The notes under the pieces were generated by a model. It saw nothing but the letters and a program-made list of their open reading frames with translations, was not told the origin of the DNA and ran no database searches. From assembly GCA_029907705.1 (NCBI GenBank), contig JARYLJ010000020.1:1-36252 (forward strand): 36,252 bases of DNA. Reading direction: 5' to 3'. This DNA is from Methanomicrobiales archaeon (GTDB taxonomy: Archaea; Halobacteriota; Methanomicrobia; Methanomicrobiales; JACTUA01). The position numbers and the translations under genes are program-made. Of the stretch, positions 8,037 to 16,234 are shown in pieces. Position 1 is the stretch's first letter. Each line of letters begins with the position of its first letter.

Positions 8037-8124
8037 ATCGGTTCAACCGGGGATGGCGCCGGTGCCGCTCACCCAGGATATGCAGCGGTGAACATCGAGC
8101 GGGCAGATCCTATATCTCCACCCC

Positions 8125-9282
8125 TCAGATCGCCGCCTCCTCCCCCGATGCCATCGGCCTGTATTCGAAAGAATCCCCGGCTCCGTCCGTTCCGCTCTCC
8201 AGGTAGTCGTCAAACCAGATCGCATCCGGATTGGACGAAAATGCCATGAGCCGCCCGAGATTCCTGGACCGGGCGGCCTGATGGTATCTCATGAAAACCC
8301 GTTCATCCATGCTCCCGACCACCTCGATCTTGCCTGTCGCATGGGACATGACAAAGCGTGCCCTCTTCGCCAGACCCGAGCACATCCGGAACGCCTCCTG
8401 CACTATCTGAAGGGATCTCTCCACCGGTACCGTGAACGACCGGTTTCCGATGGCAGGCCTGCACTGGAAGAGGTAGTAGGGAGCGACACCGATAAACGAG
8501 AGGGATCGCAACAGTTCGGCGAGGGTCTCGGGGGCGTCGTTGATGCCCGCGAGGATCGGGGTCTGGTTCATCAGCATCGCCCCGGCCCTCTGCAGTTCGT
8601 CCAGGGCCCTGATCGCGGCACCCGTCAGTTCCCTCGGATGGTTGAACTGGGTCATCAGATATATCTTCTTCTCCCTGCTGCTATACTTCCTGAAGAGCTC
8701 GATCAGCTCCGGATCGTTCAGAATGCGATACGGATTGTAGGCGGGGATCTTGCTGCCGATGCGTATGATCTGGACATGTTCGATCTCTCTGAGCATGCAC
8801 ACTGCTCTTTCGAGCTCCCCGGTGGGCAGCATGAGCGGATCTCCGCCCGAAAGAAGCACATCGGTGATCTCGGGGTGTGCCCTGATATATGCGATGCAGG
8901 CCCCGATATCGGGTGCCACCTCCTTCCCCCTCTGGAGGAAGAGCCGCTTCCGGAAGCAGAACCGGCATATCCCCCCGCAGGTATCTGAAAAAAGTACGAG
9001 GGCGGTCTGCGGGTACTTGTGCTGGAGTCCCGGAAGCCTCGTGTAGCTCCTCTCCGAGGAGGGATCCAGCCTTCCGGTATTCTCGAGCTCTTGAGGATCA
9101 GGAAGGACGATCCGGCGGATGGGATCGCCCCTGTCCTCCCAGTCGATGAGCGAGAGGTAGTAGTCATTGGACCTGAAGGGGAAGATCCTCTCCACCCTCT
9201 CCAGCTTTTCCCTCTCGGCATCGGACAGCAGTGATTCCCAGCCTTCGATCTGGTTCAGCCTGTTGATAAATCTCGGTTTCAC
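8125..9282 (-). CDS. Lysine 2,3-aminomutase (KamA) family radical SAM protein
   Basis: The 385-residue protein contains the radical SAM motif C102-x3-C106-x2-C109 (CGGICRFC) followed by FRKRLF, as in lysine 2,3-aminomutase, and the SAM-binding GGDP (LLSGGDPLML). The conserved IGSKIPAYNPYRI and QFNHPREL segments also fit the KamA family, which moves an amino group using PLP and SAM. It is a little shorter than typical bacterial KamA. In many methanogens AblA, a KamA relative, makes beta-lysine for the osmolyte N-epsilon-acetyl-beta-lysine with the acetyltransferase AblB; no AblB gene is adjacent, so the substrate is open. The start is GTG 9282, set by a near-perfect GGAGGTGA ribosome site at 9289-9296 six bases upstream. 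Confidence 0.88.
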   Translation of the reverse strand: MKPRFINRLNQIEGWESLLSDAEREKLERVERIFPFRSNDYYLSLIDWEDRGDPIRRIVLPDPQELENTGRLDPSSERSYTRLPGLQHKYPQTALVLFSDTCGGICRFCFRKRLFLQRGKEVAPDIGACIAYIRAHPEITDVLLSGGDPLMLPTGELERAVCMLREIEHVQIIRIGSKIPAYNPYRILNDPELIELFRKYSSREKKIYLMTQFNHPRELTGAAIRALDELQRAGAMLMNQTPILAGINDAPETLAELLRSLSFIGVAPYYLFQCRPAIGNRSFTVPVERSLQIVQEAFRMCSGLAKRARFVMSHATGKIEVVGSMDERVFMRYHQAARSRNLGRLMAFSSNPDAIWFDDYLESGTDGAGDSFEYRPMASGEEAAI

Positions 9283-10039
9283 TCCTGTTCACCTCCTTTT
9301 CGCTGCCCCTGCAGCAGAAACTGGAAATTCGATGTTCGGTGGAGAGTAACCCGGCACAATTCAGAGAATCGATGCCAGACGTGTCAGGTAATACGGATCT
9401 ATTTATTACCCTGATATTATTTAAAATTATCCCCTTGCCAAACCGATTTCTGAATTCTCTCCGTTTATCAGGCTCTCTGCAAATAAAATAATGTTTTATT
9501 TGATTATTATTAAAAAAATTCTTTAAACATCTCAATTTTATCTGTCACGAGGATGATGCGGATATTGTGCGATCATCCAGAAAAGGTTCGATCACTTCGC
9601 CCGATCCTGCTCCTGTTCGACGAATCGGTTCGCAGGCGTGAACCCTCGACCTGAAGGCGAGGACGGATGCGATCGCACCGGCGATGTACACGGACTCTGT
9701 GCAAGCCAATCCGCGATGCATGCCCCGGGGCGGCGGGTGATGCCGCTCGCATCCAGGCTCTCAAGGTTCCTCTCCAGCTCGAACTCAGCCTCGGAACGGG
9801 GCCCCATACCGTGCGATCGTGTGATTGTCAGAAAATCGATGATCCCGGTCGTAGACGGGGGGGAGCAACCGCGGAAGCGGACGAACGATCTCCTCCTTCC
9901 ACTGCTCTCTCGAGTGAGATGATAAAAAACATGGCCTTTTCCGTATATACGTATGAAAATCATTTCGATCGATGATTCAAGTGTTATTTTTCCAGTTTAA
10001 ATCTGAAAGATAAACTTTTTTGGATATATTCAGTAAATA
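9283..10039. other. Long spacer with possible gene remains
   Basis: The AT-rich part (9400-9535) probably holds the promoter of the KamA-family gene and includes a perfect inverted repeat, AAATAAAA and TTTTATTT at 9481-9488 and 9494-9501. The GC-rich part at about 9570-9920 has gene-like composition on the minus strand, but the plausible segments (EAEFELERNLESLDASGI, ESVYIAGAIASVLAF) lie in different frames. It may be a decayed gene; its family is not recognised. Confidence 0.35.
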
Positions 10040-10134
10040 GGTTATATAATTTGATTAGACTGGAAATCACAATACACAAAATATATATACAAAAAATACA
10101 TAATCGTAACTGCCGGCAGGGAATTTGCAATTCC
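10040..10134 (+). promoter_or_regulatory. Orphan TATA boxes with adjacent palindromes
   Basis: TTATATAAT at 10042-10050 and ATATATATAC at 10081-10090 are good TATA boxes. Twenty-odd bases after the second lies CTGCCGGCAG (10110-10119), followed directly by GGAATT-TGC-AATTCC (10120-10134). No protein-coding gene follows. This may be the start of a non-coding RNA or a regulator site. Confidence 0.3.
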
Positions 10135-10629
10135 TACTCACTACTGCACTCTGATCTGTGTCTCATGGGAATCTATTCTATATGGGGAGCCTGCCGGCGT
10201 ATGCCTTCGACGATGAAGAGCGATCGGAGATGTCATCTCATGTGGCCATTCGTTCTTTCAGTCCCCTCCGATGGTGTATGCGGACCTGAAAATGCACGTC
10301 TCATCACGAGCAGAAGAGACCTCTTTCGCCACCAGCCATACCCCACGAGGGGGTGTTTCGGTTCATCTCCAGTCGCATCGGCAGGCGTGGAACGGTCGAA
10401 AGAGGACGGTTCGATGGATGTCGTGATAATATCCGAATAGCCACCATCCGGGAGCTCCTCAGGCATGGTGGATTCTGCCGTGGTGCATGGAGAACGATAG
10501 AGAGGGAAAAGCAATCGATCGGGTTTATCAGCACTCCTTTTGGGGTGAGAAGGCTTACGATCCCTCGACTGCATTCCAGTAAAAAACAGTACCTCCGATG
10601 CCGGTTCCTTCGGTGATATAATACCCTGC
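10135..10629. other. Spacer downstream of the orphan promoter
   Basis: Only overlapping frames of poor composition are present on both strands (for example 10051-10440 and 10233-10643). CTGCCGGC recurs at about 10191. No terminator is visible. I assign no gene. Confidence 0.4.
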
Positions 10630-11322
10630 TCAGCGGGGCACAAGATCCAGGAGAATCCTGATCATCCTCCTTGCGTTTTCGAGCATACTGTGGTCGTTGT
10701 TAAAGAAGAGATGGATCCCTTCGGGATTCGCCTTCACAAGCAGTCAGGCGGTCTCCTCCAGCTCCTGATCGGAGTAATCGTGGCGGTACCAGCGTTCCCT
10801 CCCGTGCATCCGGCAGTACACCCTCCTGCCCGCAAAGATGCGGTTCCTGAAATCGGGCGAATCCACGGAGACCGGAACGGCGAACCGCCTGATCATTGCG
10901 ATGGCATCGTCGTCTGCGAGCATCTGCCGATCGCGGATCTCCAGTGCTCCCCGCTCTCCCAGGGAGATCTCCCCGAAGAACGCCTCCATCCGTTCCAGAT
11001 CACTGAACTGCGGAGGCGCCTGGAAGAGGTAGAAATCGATCAGCTCGTCGAGCGGCGAGAACCTCTCCCTGAACCTCCCCCATATGACGAGGGCATGGTC
11101 GTCGAACCTGTGGTGATGGGTTATCGACCTGTGCACCTTCACGCTCCACCGGAGATTTTCCCCGTGATGCCGCCAGCTCCTGACGAAGTTCCCGAATGGA
11201 AACCTGTAGAAGGAGGCATTCAGTTCCACTGCATTCAGGCCCGAATCGGAGGCGTACCATGCGAGGTTCCCTGCCGGGTTCCAGCCGTACGACCATCCAC
11301 TGGTTCCCACATAGATCTCCAT
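10630..11322 (-). pseudogene. DUF72 (YecE-like) protein interrupted by an in-frame TGA
   Basis: The N-terminal part has the family hallmarks: MEIYVGTSGWSYGW, NAVELNASFYRFP, RWSVKVHRSITH, LFQAPPQF, and VSVDSPDF. DUF72 proteins have a TIM-barrel-like fold and unknown function. Reading stops at TGA 10744-10746 after 192 codons, yet the same frame goes on with LLVKANPEGIHLFFNNDHS and MLENARRMIRIL to a second TGA at 10630. FFNNDH and the MxENA helix are the normal C-terminus of the family, so one codon (probably an arginine CGA) has become TGA. Full length would be about 230 residues, as usual for the family. It could be a recent pseudogene, a sequencing error, or readthrough. ATG 11322 is preferred over an upstream GTG at 11337. 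Confidence 0.75.
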
Positions 11323-11447
11323 CCCCGAAAACCCCACGGACGTTCTGAATCTTTATTCTGAGGCCAGATAACCCCTGAAGAGGGCAGGTGGCGCGAGGGT
11401 GCCAGAAGTTAGACTGCTCTGCCCTGGCTTCGTTTAACAACCCGCCC

Positions 11448-12626
11448 TCATCCCTCTCTCTTCCGCTGTTCCGAGAGGAGTGAGAGGAGATTTTTGAGCC
11501 CGCGAAGTCCGACGGTCTTCTGGCTCCCGTGCATGATATCGATATGGGGAATCTTCAGCAAAGCGGCGAGAGGCTTCTCCAGCATGCCTCCGATGAGAAG
11601 ATCGATCTTCTCCTCTCCAAGGGCATCGACGATCTCCTGCTGCCCGGGCTCCAGCAGCACCTTCCCTGCGAGGGACCTCATCTCGTCCATCGCCTCTTCG
11701 GTGGGGGCGGAATCGAGCACGACGAGTACCGGCGAACCCCGCAGTTCCTTCAGAAAACGGCACATGGCGAGCGTTCTCGTCGGTCCACCCACGACGGCGA
11801 TGCGCGTGCCTGAAAGGTCGACATCCGCCTCCGGCTCCTCGTCAGGCAGGTCAGGGGCCTCGATCCCCAGCGTATCGGCGACACGACGCAGGAACTGCCG
11901 GGTCGCCCGGTAACCGATGGGGAACTCCATTGCGATGAAGGGGGTTCCGAACCTGCGCCGGAGCGTCTCTGCCGCTTCCCTGCCGGCGGTCTCGCAGACC
12001 ACGACATTCAGCGCCGCTTCACCGAGGCGCTCCATCTCCCCCCGTGTCGAGCCGGCTGTCAGGACCGCATTCACCCGCAGACCGAGGAGGGCCATGAGTT
12101 CCTTCAGCTCCCGCAGGTCTGGCCCTGCGCGGAGCAGCCCGAGCAGGTTCACCGCACGGGGATCGATCCTCTCTGGCTCCCTCGCGATCTCCTCCGCGAT
12201 CCTGGAGAGCACGGCACTGTAGCCGGTCCTGAAATCCCCCTCGAATCCGCCGGCCTCGAAGGAGATGACCCTGGCGGTGGTCCTCGCCTCTTTCGCCGCC
12301 TGCTCCACGTCCTCGCCGATGATGCTGGAGGCGCAGCAGGAGAGGACCGCGATCAGTTCCGGTTTTATCGTGCGGTCGATCTCCTCGATCGCGCGGACGA
12401 GCTCCCGCTCGGAGCCGAAGATCACGCCGCGCTCGTCGAGGGCGGTCGTGTAGATCGCGGAAGGACGGTCCCCCCGCATCCCCAGGATGTAGTTGATGTG
12501 ATAGACGCAGCCCCTGGGGCCATGGACGAGTATTGCGCATTTCCTCATGGTCCCCAGCGCCTTTACCACCCCGAAGAGACGGCAGGTCTTCCTGGGGATC
12601 TCGAACGCTCTCTGCTTCTCTGGCAT
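11448..12626 (-). CDS. cfbD: CfbD, NifD-like subunit of Ni-sirohydrochlorin a,c-diamide reductive cyclase
   Basis: The 392-residue protein is a NifD/NifE-type Oxidored_nitro member: C15 in KTCRLFG, C40 in HGPRGCVYHINYILG, and C97/C98 in LSCCASSIIGEDV are placed like cluster-binding cysteines of nitrogenase subunits. In methanogens the short NifD homologue CfbD works with the NifH-like CfbC to reduce and cyclise Ni-sirohydrochlorin a,c-diamide in coenzyme F430 synthesis, the cofactor of methyl-coenzyme M reductase. The length fits CfbD and not true nitrogenase NifD. No CfbC or other cfb gene is nearby. The start follows CAGGTGACCG. It is preceded at 67 bases by a protease gene and followed by the broken DUF72 gene on the same strand. 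Another NifD-like role cannot be fully excluded. Confidence 0.85.
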   Translation of the reverse strand: MPEKQRAFEIPRKTCRLFGVVKALGTMRKCAILVHGPRGCVYHINYILGMRGDRPSAIYTTALDERGVIFGSERELVRAIEEIDRTIKPELIAVLSCCASSIIGEDVEQAAKEARTTARVISFEAGGFEGDFRTGYSAVLSRIAEEIAREPERIDPRAVNLLGLLRAGPDLRELKELMALLGLRVNAVLTAGSTRGEMERLGEAALNVVVCETAGREAAETLRRRFGTPFIAMEFPIGYRATRQFLRRVADTLGIEAPDLPDEEPEADVDLSGTRIAVVGGPTRTLAMCRFLKELRGSPVLVVLDSAPTEEAMDEMRSLAGKVLLEPGQQEIVDALGEEKIDLLIGGMLEKPLAALLKIPHIDIMHGSQKTVGLRGLKNLLSLLSEQRKREG

Positions 12627-12693
12627 CGGTCACCTGCGAAGATGAACACGCGGAATGGATCGCTCCGCCACTCCAGTGCAGGGGAGTATAGCA

Positions 12694-13533
12694 CTACTTC
12701 CCCGGGCCCCTCTCCTCCTTCCTGTGGTAGGGCACAGGTACGTACTCGACCGAGGGCCGGCGCTGCATCGCCTGCGGGAAGAGGTCCATCAGCTCGTAGA
12801 TCTCCGGAGGGATGCCTGTCTTCACCGGCAGACCCATCGCCTTCGCCTCTTCGAAGGTGATGGGGTAATCGTGGGTCCATCTTCCCTCAGTGAGCATCGT
12901 CGCGATGCGTTTGGCGCTCTCCTCGTCCGTCGTATCCTCCAGCATGCATCTGACGAACTCCCTCACCTGTTGCTGCGCCTTCATGGCGACATCCGCCAGA
13001 ATGAGGGTCCGGTCCTCGATATCCTTCGGCTCCTTCTGCTCCTTCACCTTCAGGATCGAGGCCGCAGGGTACTCGCCGAGCTGCGGGTCCACAGGACCCA
13101 GCACCGCGTTCTCGTCCATCACCACCTCGTCTGCCGTCAGACAGAGGAGCGTGCCGCCCGACATCGCGTAGTGCGGCACGAAGATGGTCACCTTCGCCCT
13201 GTGCCTCTTCAGCGCCATCGCGATCTGTTCGGCGGATAGGACCAGGCCCCCTGGCGTGTGAATGATGAAGTCGATCGGCATGTCCTCAGGAGTCAGCCTG
13301 ATCGCCCGGAGTATCTCCTCCGAGTCGTTGATGTCGATGTAGCGGAAGATCGGGATGCCGAGCAGGCTCATCGTCTCCTGCCGGTGGATCAGGGTGATTA
13401 CCCTGGACCTGCGGCTCTCTTCCAGCCTCTGGATCACACCGAGCCTCCTCATCTGGACGATCTTCTGCTGCAGTGCCGGCATGAAGGAGAGTACCAGGAA
13501 GATGATGATGAGGATCGACCAGATATCGATCAT
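12694..13533 (-). CDS. Membrane-anchored Clp-fold serine proteinase (SDH family)
   Basis: The 279-residue product has one N-terminal span (about residues 4-20, IWSILIIIFLVLSFMPAL) and then a ClpP/crotonase-fold domain. IDFIIHTPGGLVLSAEQIA and the nucleophile motif YAMSGGTLLC with Ser125 match the SDH_sah (serine dehydrogenase proteinase, PF01972-like) family, relatives of SppA signal-peptide peptidase. EDENAVLGPVDPQ-like spacing (here MDENAVLGPVDPQLGEYP) is also conserved. The protein probably faces the cytoplasm or membrane surface and cleaves membrane proteins or peptides; substrates are unknown. ATG 13533 has GGAG nine bases upstream. It reads in the same direction as cfbD, 67 bases away, so co-transcription is likely. 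Confidence 0.88.
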   Translation of the reverse strand: MIDIWSILIIIFLVLSFMPALQQKIVQMRRLGVIQRLEESRRSRVITLIHRQETMSLLGIPIFRYIDINDSEEILRAIRLTPEDMPIDFIIHTPGGLVLSAEQIAMALKRHRAKVTIFVPHYAMSGGTLLCLTADEVVMDENAVLGPVDPQLGEYPAASILKVKEQKEPKDIEDRTLILADVAMKAQQQVREFVRCMLEDTTDEESAKRIATMLTEGRWTHDYPITFEEAKAMGLPVKTGIPPEIYELMDLFPQAMQRRPSVEYVPVPYHRKEERGPGK

Positions 13534-13629
13534 ATCGCGTGACTCCGCCCGTATTCTTTACCTCCCGGACGAAAAAGTTATCCGGACAGGTTCCTTCTCA
13601 TGATCGTGTATCGAAGGTGAATGCCGATT

Positions 13630-14571
13630 ATGGAGAGAGATGCAGGGGATGAAAAGCACATGAGAACACCGCCGGTGGACAGATGGCAGGGGATCGGTCA
13701 CGGGATTCTCTTCGCACTCTGTGCCGCCATCCTCTTCGGCCTCAGCACACCGCTCGCGAAGATACTGCTCGCCTCCATGACGCCGCTCGCACTCGCCTCG
13801 CTCCTCTATCTGGGGAGCGGGCTCGGTACCGCGATGCTCATACCCTTCCGTTATCTGCTGAAGGAGAGGATCGCTCCGCAGAAACCACTCGAAAGAGGCG
13901 ATCTATGGCTCTTCTTTGCGTCCGTCATCGCAGGAGGTGTGATCGCCCCCGGGGCACTCATGTTCGGGCTTGAGAGGACACCCGCCTCCACCGCCTCCCT
14001 GCTGATGAACTTCGAGGCGGCGGCGACCGGTGCGATTGCGTTCGCCCTTTTTCACGAGCGTCCGGGAAAGAGACTCGGGGTTGCGATCCTGATCCTCACC
14101 CTCGCCGCCTCGCTCCTCTCGATCAGGCACGAGGGAGAGTGGGCGATATCCGCAGGTGCCCTTCTCGTCGTCATCTCCTGCATCCTCTGGGGTCTGGACA
14201 ACAACATCACGGGCATCCTCTCCGTGAAGGATCCGATCGAGATCGCCGCCATCAAGGGCGTCATCGCCGGCGCCTGCCTCCTGCTGCTCTCGCTCTCACA
14301 GGGGCTGCCGGCAGCGGCGCCTGGAACGATCGCGGCGGCGCTCCTCCTGGGAGCGGTCTCATACGGGATCTCCATCGTCCTCTACATCCTCGCGATGCGT
14401 GCACTGGGGGCGGTCCGGGCATGCTCATTCTTCAGCCTCGCACCCTTCGCAGGTGCCGGATTGTCGATCCTCCTGCTCCAGGAGCGGATCGATATCTGGT
14501 TCGTTCTCGCCCTCCTCCTCATGGCGGTCGGTGTCCGGCTCCTGGTGCAGGAGCATCGCCTGCGTTCATGA
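13630..14571 (+). CDS. EamA/DMT-family transporter
   Basis: About 313 residues with ten predicted membrane spans in two halves, the EamA (drug/metabolite transporter) plan. The first half has ILFGLSTPLAKILLASMTPL and GLERTPASTASLLMNFEAAAT, typical of the EamA repeat, and the second has a similar AMRALGAVRACSFFSLAPF. Members export amino acids, nucleotide-linked compounds or drugs; the substrate here is unknown. ATG 13621 abuts the AAGGTGA ribosome site with no spacer, so ATG 13630, nine bases after it, is preferred; ATG 13660 after GGGATGA is a further possibility. The gene is divergent from the SDH-family protease gene. Confidence 0.9.
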   Translation: MERDAGDEKHMRTPPVDRWQGIGHGILFALCAAILFGLSTPLAKILLASMTPLALASLLYLGSGLGTAMLIPFRYLLKERIAPQKPLERGDLWLFFASVIAGGVIAPGALMFGLERTPASTASLLMNFEAAATGAIAFALFHERPGKRLGVAILILTLAASLLSIRHEGEWAISAGALLVVISCILWGLDNNITGILSVKDPIEIAAIKGVIAGACLLLLSLSQGLPAAAPGTIAAALLLGAVSYGISIVLYILAMRALGAVRACSFFSLAPFAGAGLSILLLQERIDIWFVLALLLMAVGVRLLVQEHRLRS

Positions 14572-14683
14572 TCCCCCCGCCTGAACAGCGACGAGCCATC
14601 GGCACTTTCTTCGCCTGTCCGGCATCCAGGTGTCACTCGAATCACCGGTTCGCAGCGGCGGCGAGGATCCCGGCAGTGATGGG

Positions 14684-14692
14684 TATATTTAT
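14684..14692 (+). promoter_or_regulatory. TATA box for the small membrane protein at 14728
   Basis: TATATTTAT lies about 40 nt before ATG 14728, giving a short leader of around 15 nt. Confidence 0.5.
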
Positions 14693-14727
14693 CTCGTTGG
14701 ACACGATCTACGCTGCTGATCGGAGTC

Positions 14728-14916
14728 ATGAGGATCGAACCCTGTGCGATCTTTCCGGTGGAGAGCGGTGCGCCTATCATAGGGCTCGGCATCCTGATGG
14801 CCGCCTTTGCCATCGTCACATACCTGATCGCAGGATACGAACCCATGCCGCTGCCCGTCGCGGCGGTCTTCCTGGGCTTCGGGATCTTCCTCGTCTGGCT
14901 GGGATTGAAGAGATGA
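14728..14916 (+). CDS. Two-span small membrane protein, 62 residues
   Basis: The product begins MRIEPCAIFPVESGAPIIGLG and has two hydrophobic segments (about residues 15-34 and 40-58) separated by a short loop with GYEPMP, ending GLKR. The ATG has GGAG close upstream and its own TATA box. No enzymatic motif is seen and the family is unknown to me. Composition and hydrophobic pattern are those of a real gene. A much longer frame on the opposite strand (14382-15032) has unlikely composition and is a shadow. Confidence 0.6.
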   Translation: MRIEPCAIFPVESGAPIIGLGILMAAFAIVTYLIAGYEPMPLPVAAVFLGFGIFLVWLGLKR

Positions 14917-15028
14917 GCGATGAAATATGGGGTGATTCCGAGCCGATGACAGGCCACGTACCGTCGAGATGGTGCCAGGGCGTCCGATGACATCTCTTTG
15001 CCGCACCGCTTCCTGTTCTGACCGGGCA

Positions 15029-15045
15029 TCAAAAAAGGTTATTTT
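15029..15045 (-). terminator. T6 terminator for the phosphodiesterase gene
   Basis: On the minus strand the stretch reads CCTTTTTTGATG, about 150 nt beyond the stop codon at 15189. It is the first T-run after the gene. Confidence 0.35.
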
Positions 15046-15188
15046 CTCCCTACAAACCCCGCATCATGGAGAGATTTTGCGTATTTCAGGTTGTTCATGG
15101 ATGGCGCATCTGCGGCTCCACCACCGCCCCCCGGTGGGCGATCTTTCTTCCCTCTCCATGGAGGCGGCTCCAGACGATCCCATCCCCT

Positions 15189-15686
15189 TCAGAGTTCGAT
15201 GATCTCCGCCTCCATCTCATTGGTCTCCATGACCGCAATGGAGGACAGGCCTGTGATGTAACCGCAGACCTCCCCCGGATTGACGACCAGCGTCTTTCCC
15301 TCCCGTTTTATCCCGGCATGGTGCGTGTGCCCCCTCACCACCGCATCGAAGCATCCGAGGGCGGCGAAACGGTCGGCGAGCTCCGGATCCGCCCCATGGA
15401 TGAGGAAGATCCGCCTCTCCTCTGCTTCCACCACTGCGAATTCACGGCAGAGCTCGAAGTTCCCCCGTTCGGCCGCTCTCTTCGCGAGGAGGGCGCGATC
15501 TCCGTCGTTATTCCCGAAGACCCCGATGACGGGCGCCTTCAGCGCAAAGAGCCTGGGAAGGACGAAGGGTGAGACGAAATCCCCTGCATGAAGGACGAGA
15601 TCCACATTCCCGTCGTTCAGCACCTTCACCGCCTCGTCGATCATGTCGAGTCGATCATGGGTGTCGGAGATGATCCCGATGAACAT
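15189..15686 (-). CDS. MJ0936-like metallophosphoesterase (YfcE family)
   Basis: The 165-residue form starting MFIGIISDTHD carries all metal-binding motifs of a calcineurin-like phosphoesterase: SDTHD near the start, LHAGD, FGNND, LIHG and GHTHHAG. The length equals that of the archaeal MJ0936/YfcE phosphodiesterases, which hydrolyse artificial phosphodiesters and possibly cyclic nucleotides in vitro; the natural substrate is unknown. The frame extends to 15719, but homologues begin a few residues before SDTHD, so ATG 15686 is chosen. A GATGGTAC stretch precedes it. The enzyme is soluble and divergent from the PspC gene. Confidence 0.9.
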   Translation of the reverse strand: MFIGIISDTHDRLDMIDEAVKVLNDGNVDLVLHAGDFVSPFVLPRLFALKAPVIGVFGNNDGDRALLAKRAAERGNFELCREFAVVEAEERRIFLIHGADPELADRFAALGCFDAVVRGHTHHAGIKREGKTLVVNPGEVCGYITGLSSIAVMETNEMEAEIIEL

Positions 15687-15793
15687 GTACCATCGATCTG
15701 AATATGGCCGGAACTGCATTAACGTAACGCTGCGGATGTAAACAATGAATATTCCGTGCGTGAAAGTTCATGTGAGAGAAGGATCGGAGTGCC

Positions 15794-16057
15794 ATGGTCG
15801 TGAAGAAGCTTCTCCGCCCCTCGAAAGGCCGTACGTTCGCGGGCGTGTGCGCGGGGATCGGTGAATACGCAGGAACCGATCCGACCGTGATCAGGCTGAT
15901 CTACATCATCGGCTCACTCTTCCTGCTGATCTGGAAACCCCTCTCGTTTCTGTTCAGCCCGCCGGCGTACCTCGTCGCCTGGTTCGTGATACCCGGCGAG
16001 GAGGAGAAGGGTGGAGCGGGAGAGACCATGGCCGAAGAGCGTCAGCCAGGCCAGTGA
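15794..16057 (+). CDS. PspC-domain membrane protein
   Basis: The 87-residue protein begins VKKLLRPSKGRTFAGVCAGI and follows with GEYAGTDPTVIRLIYIIGS, the PspC signature (GVxxGIxxYxGxDPTxVR), then hydrophobic segments up to WFVIP and a charged tail. In bacteria PspC regulates the phage-shock response at the membrane; archaeal homologues are common and uncharacterised. GGAGTG lies just before the ATG. The tail of about 20 residues after VIP is acidic and probably disordered. The gene is monocistronic and divergent from the phosphodiesterase gene. Confidence 0.88.
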   Translation: MVVKKLLRPSKGRTFAGVCAGIGEYAGTDPTVIRLIYIIGSLFLLIWKPLSFLFSPPAYLVAWFVIPGEEEKGGAGETMAEERQPGQ

Positions 16058-16234
16058 ACGGGCGGCTTTTCAATGCCACGTCCCTCACCGGAAGGAGTAA
16101 AGGAGACATACGCACTGGAGATCGGTTGTCACTGCCTGCGCCTGCAGCGGGGAAGGGGTGTTTTCCGTATATCACCCGTATATCGCTCAAGGGGAGGTGC
16201 ACCTCCACACATATGCGGACGCAAGAGAGCCCGT

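Noticed and set aside
10571-10586. Shared CATTCCAGTAAAAA near 10573 and 36048
   Set aside because: A 14-base match without inverted repeats or a mobile gene nearby; probably chance in AT-rich spacers.
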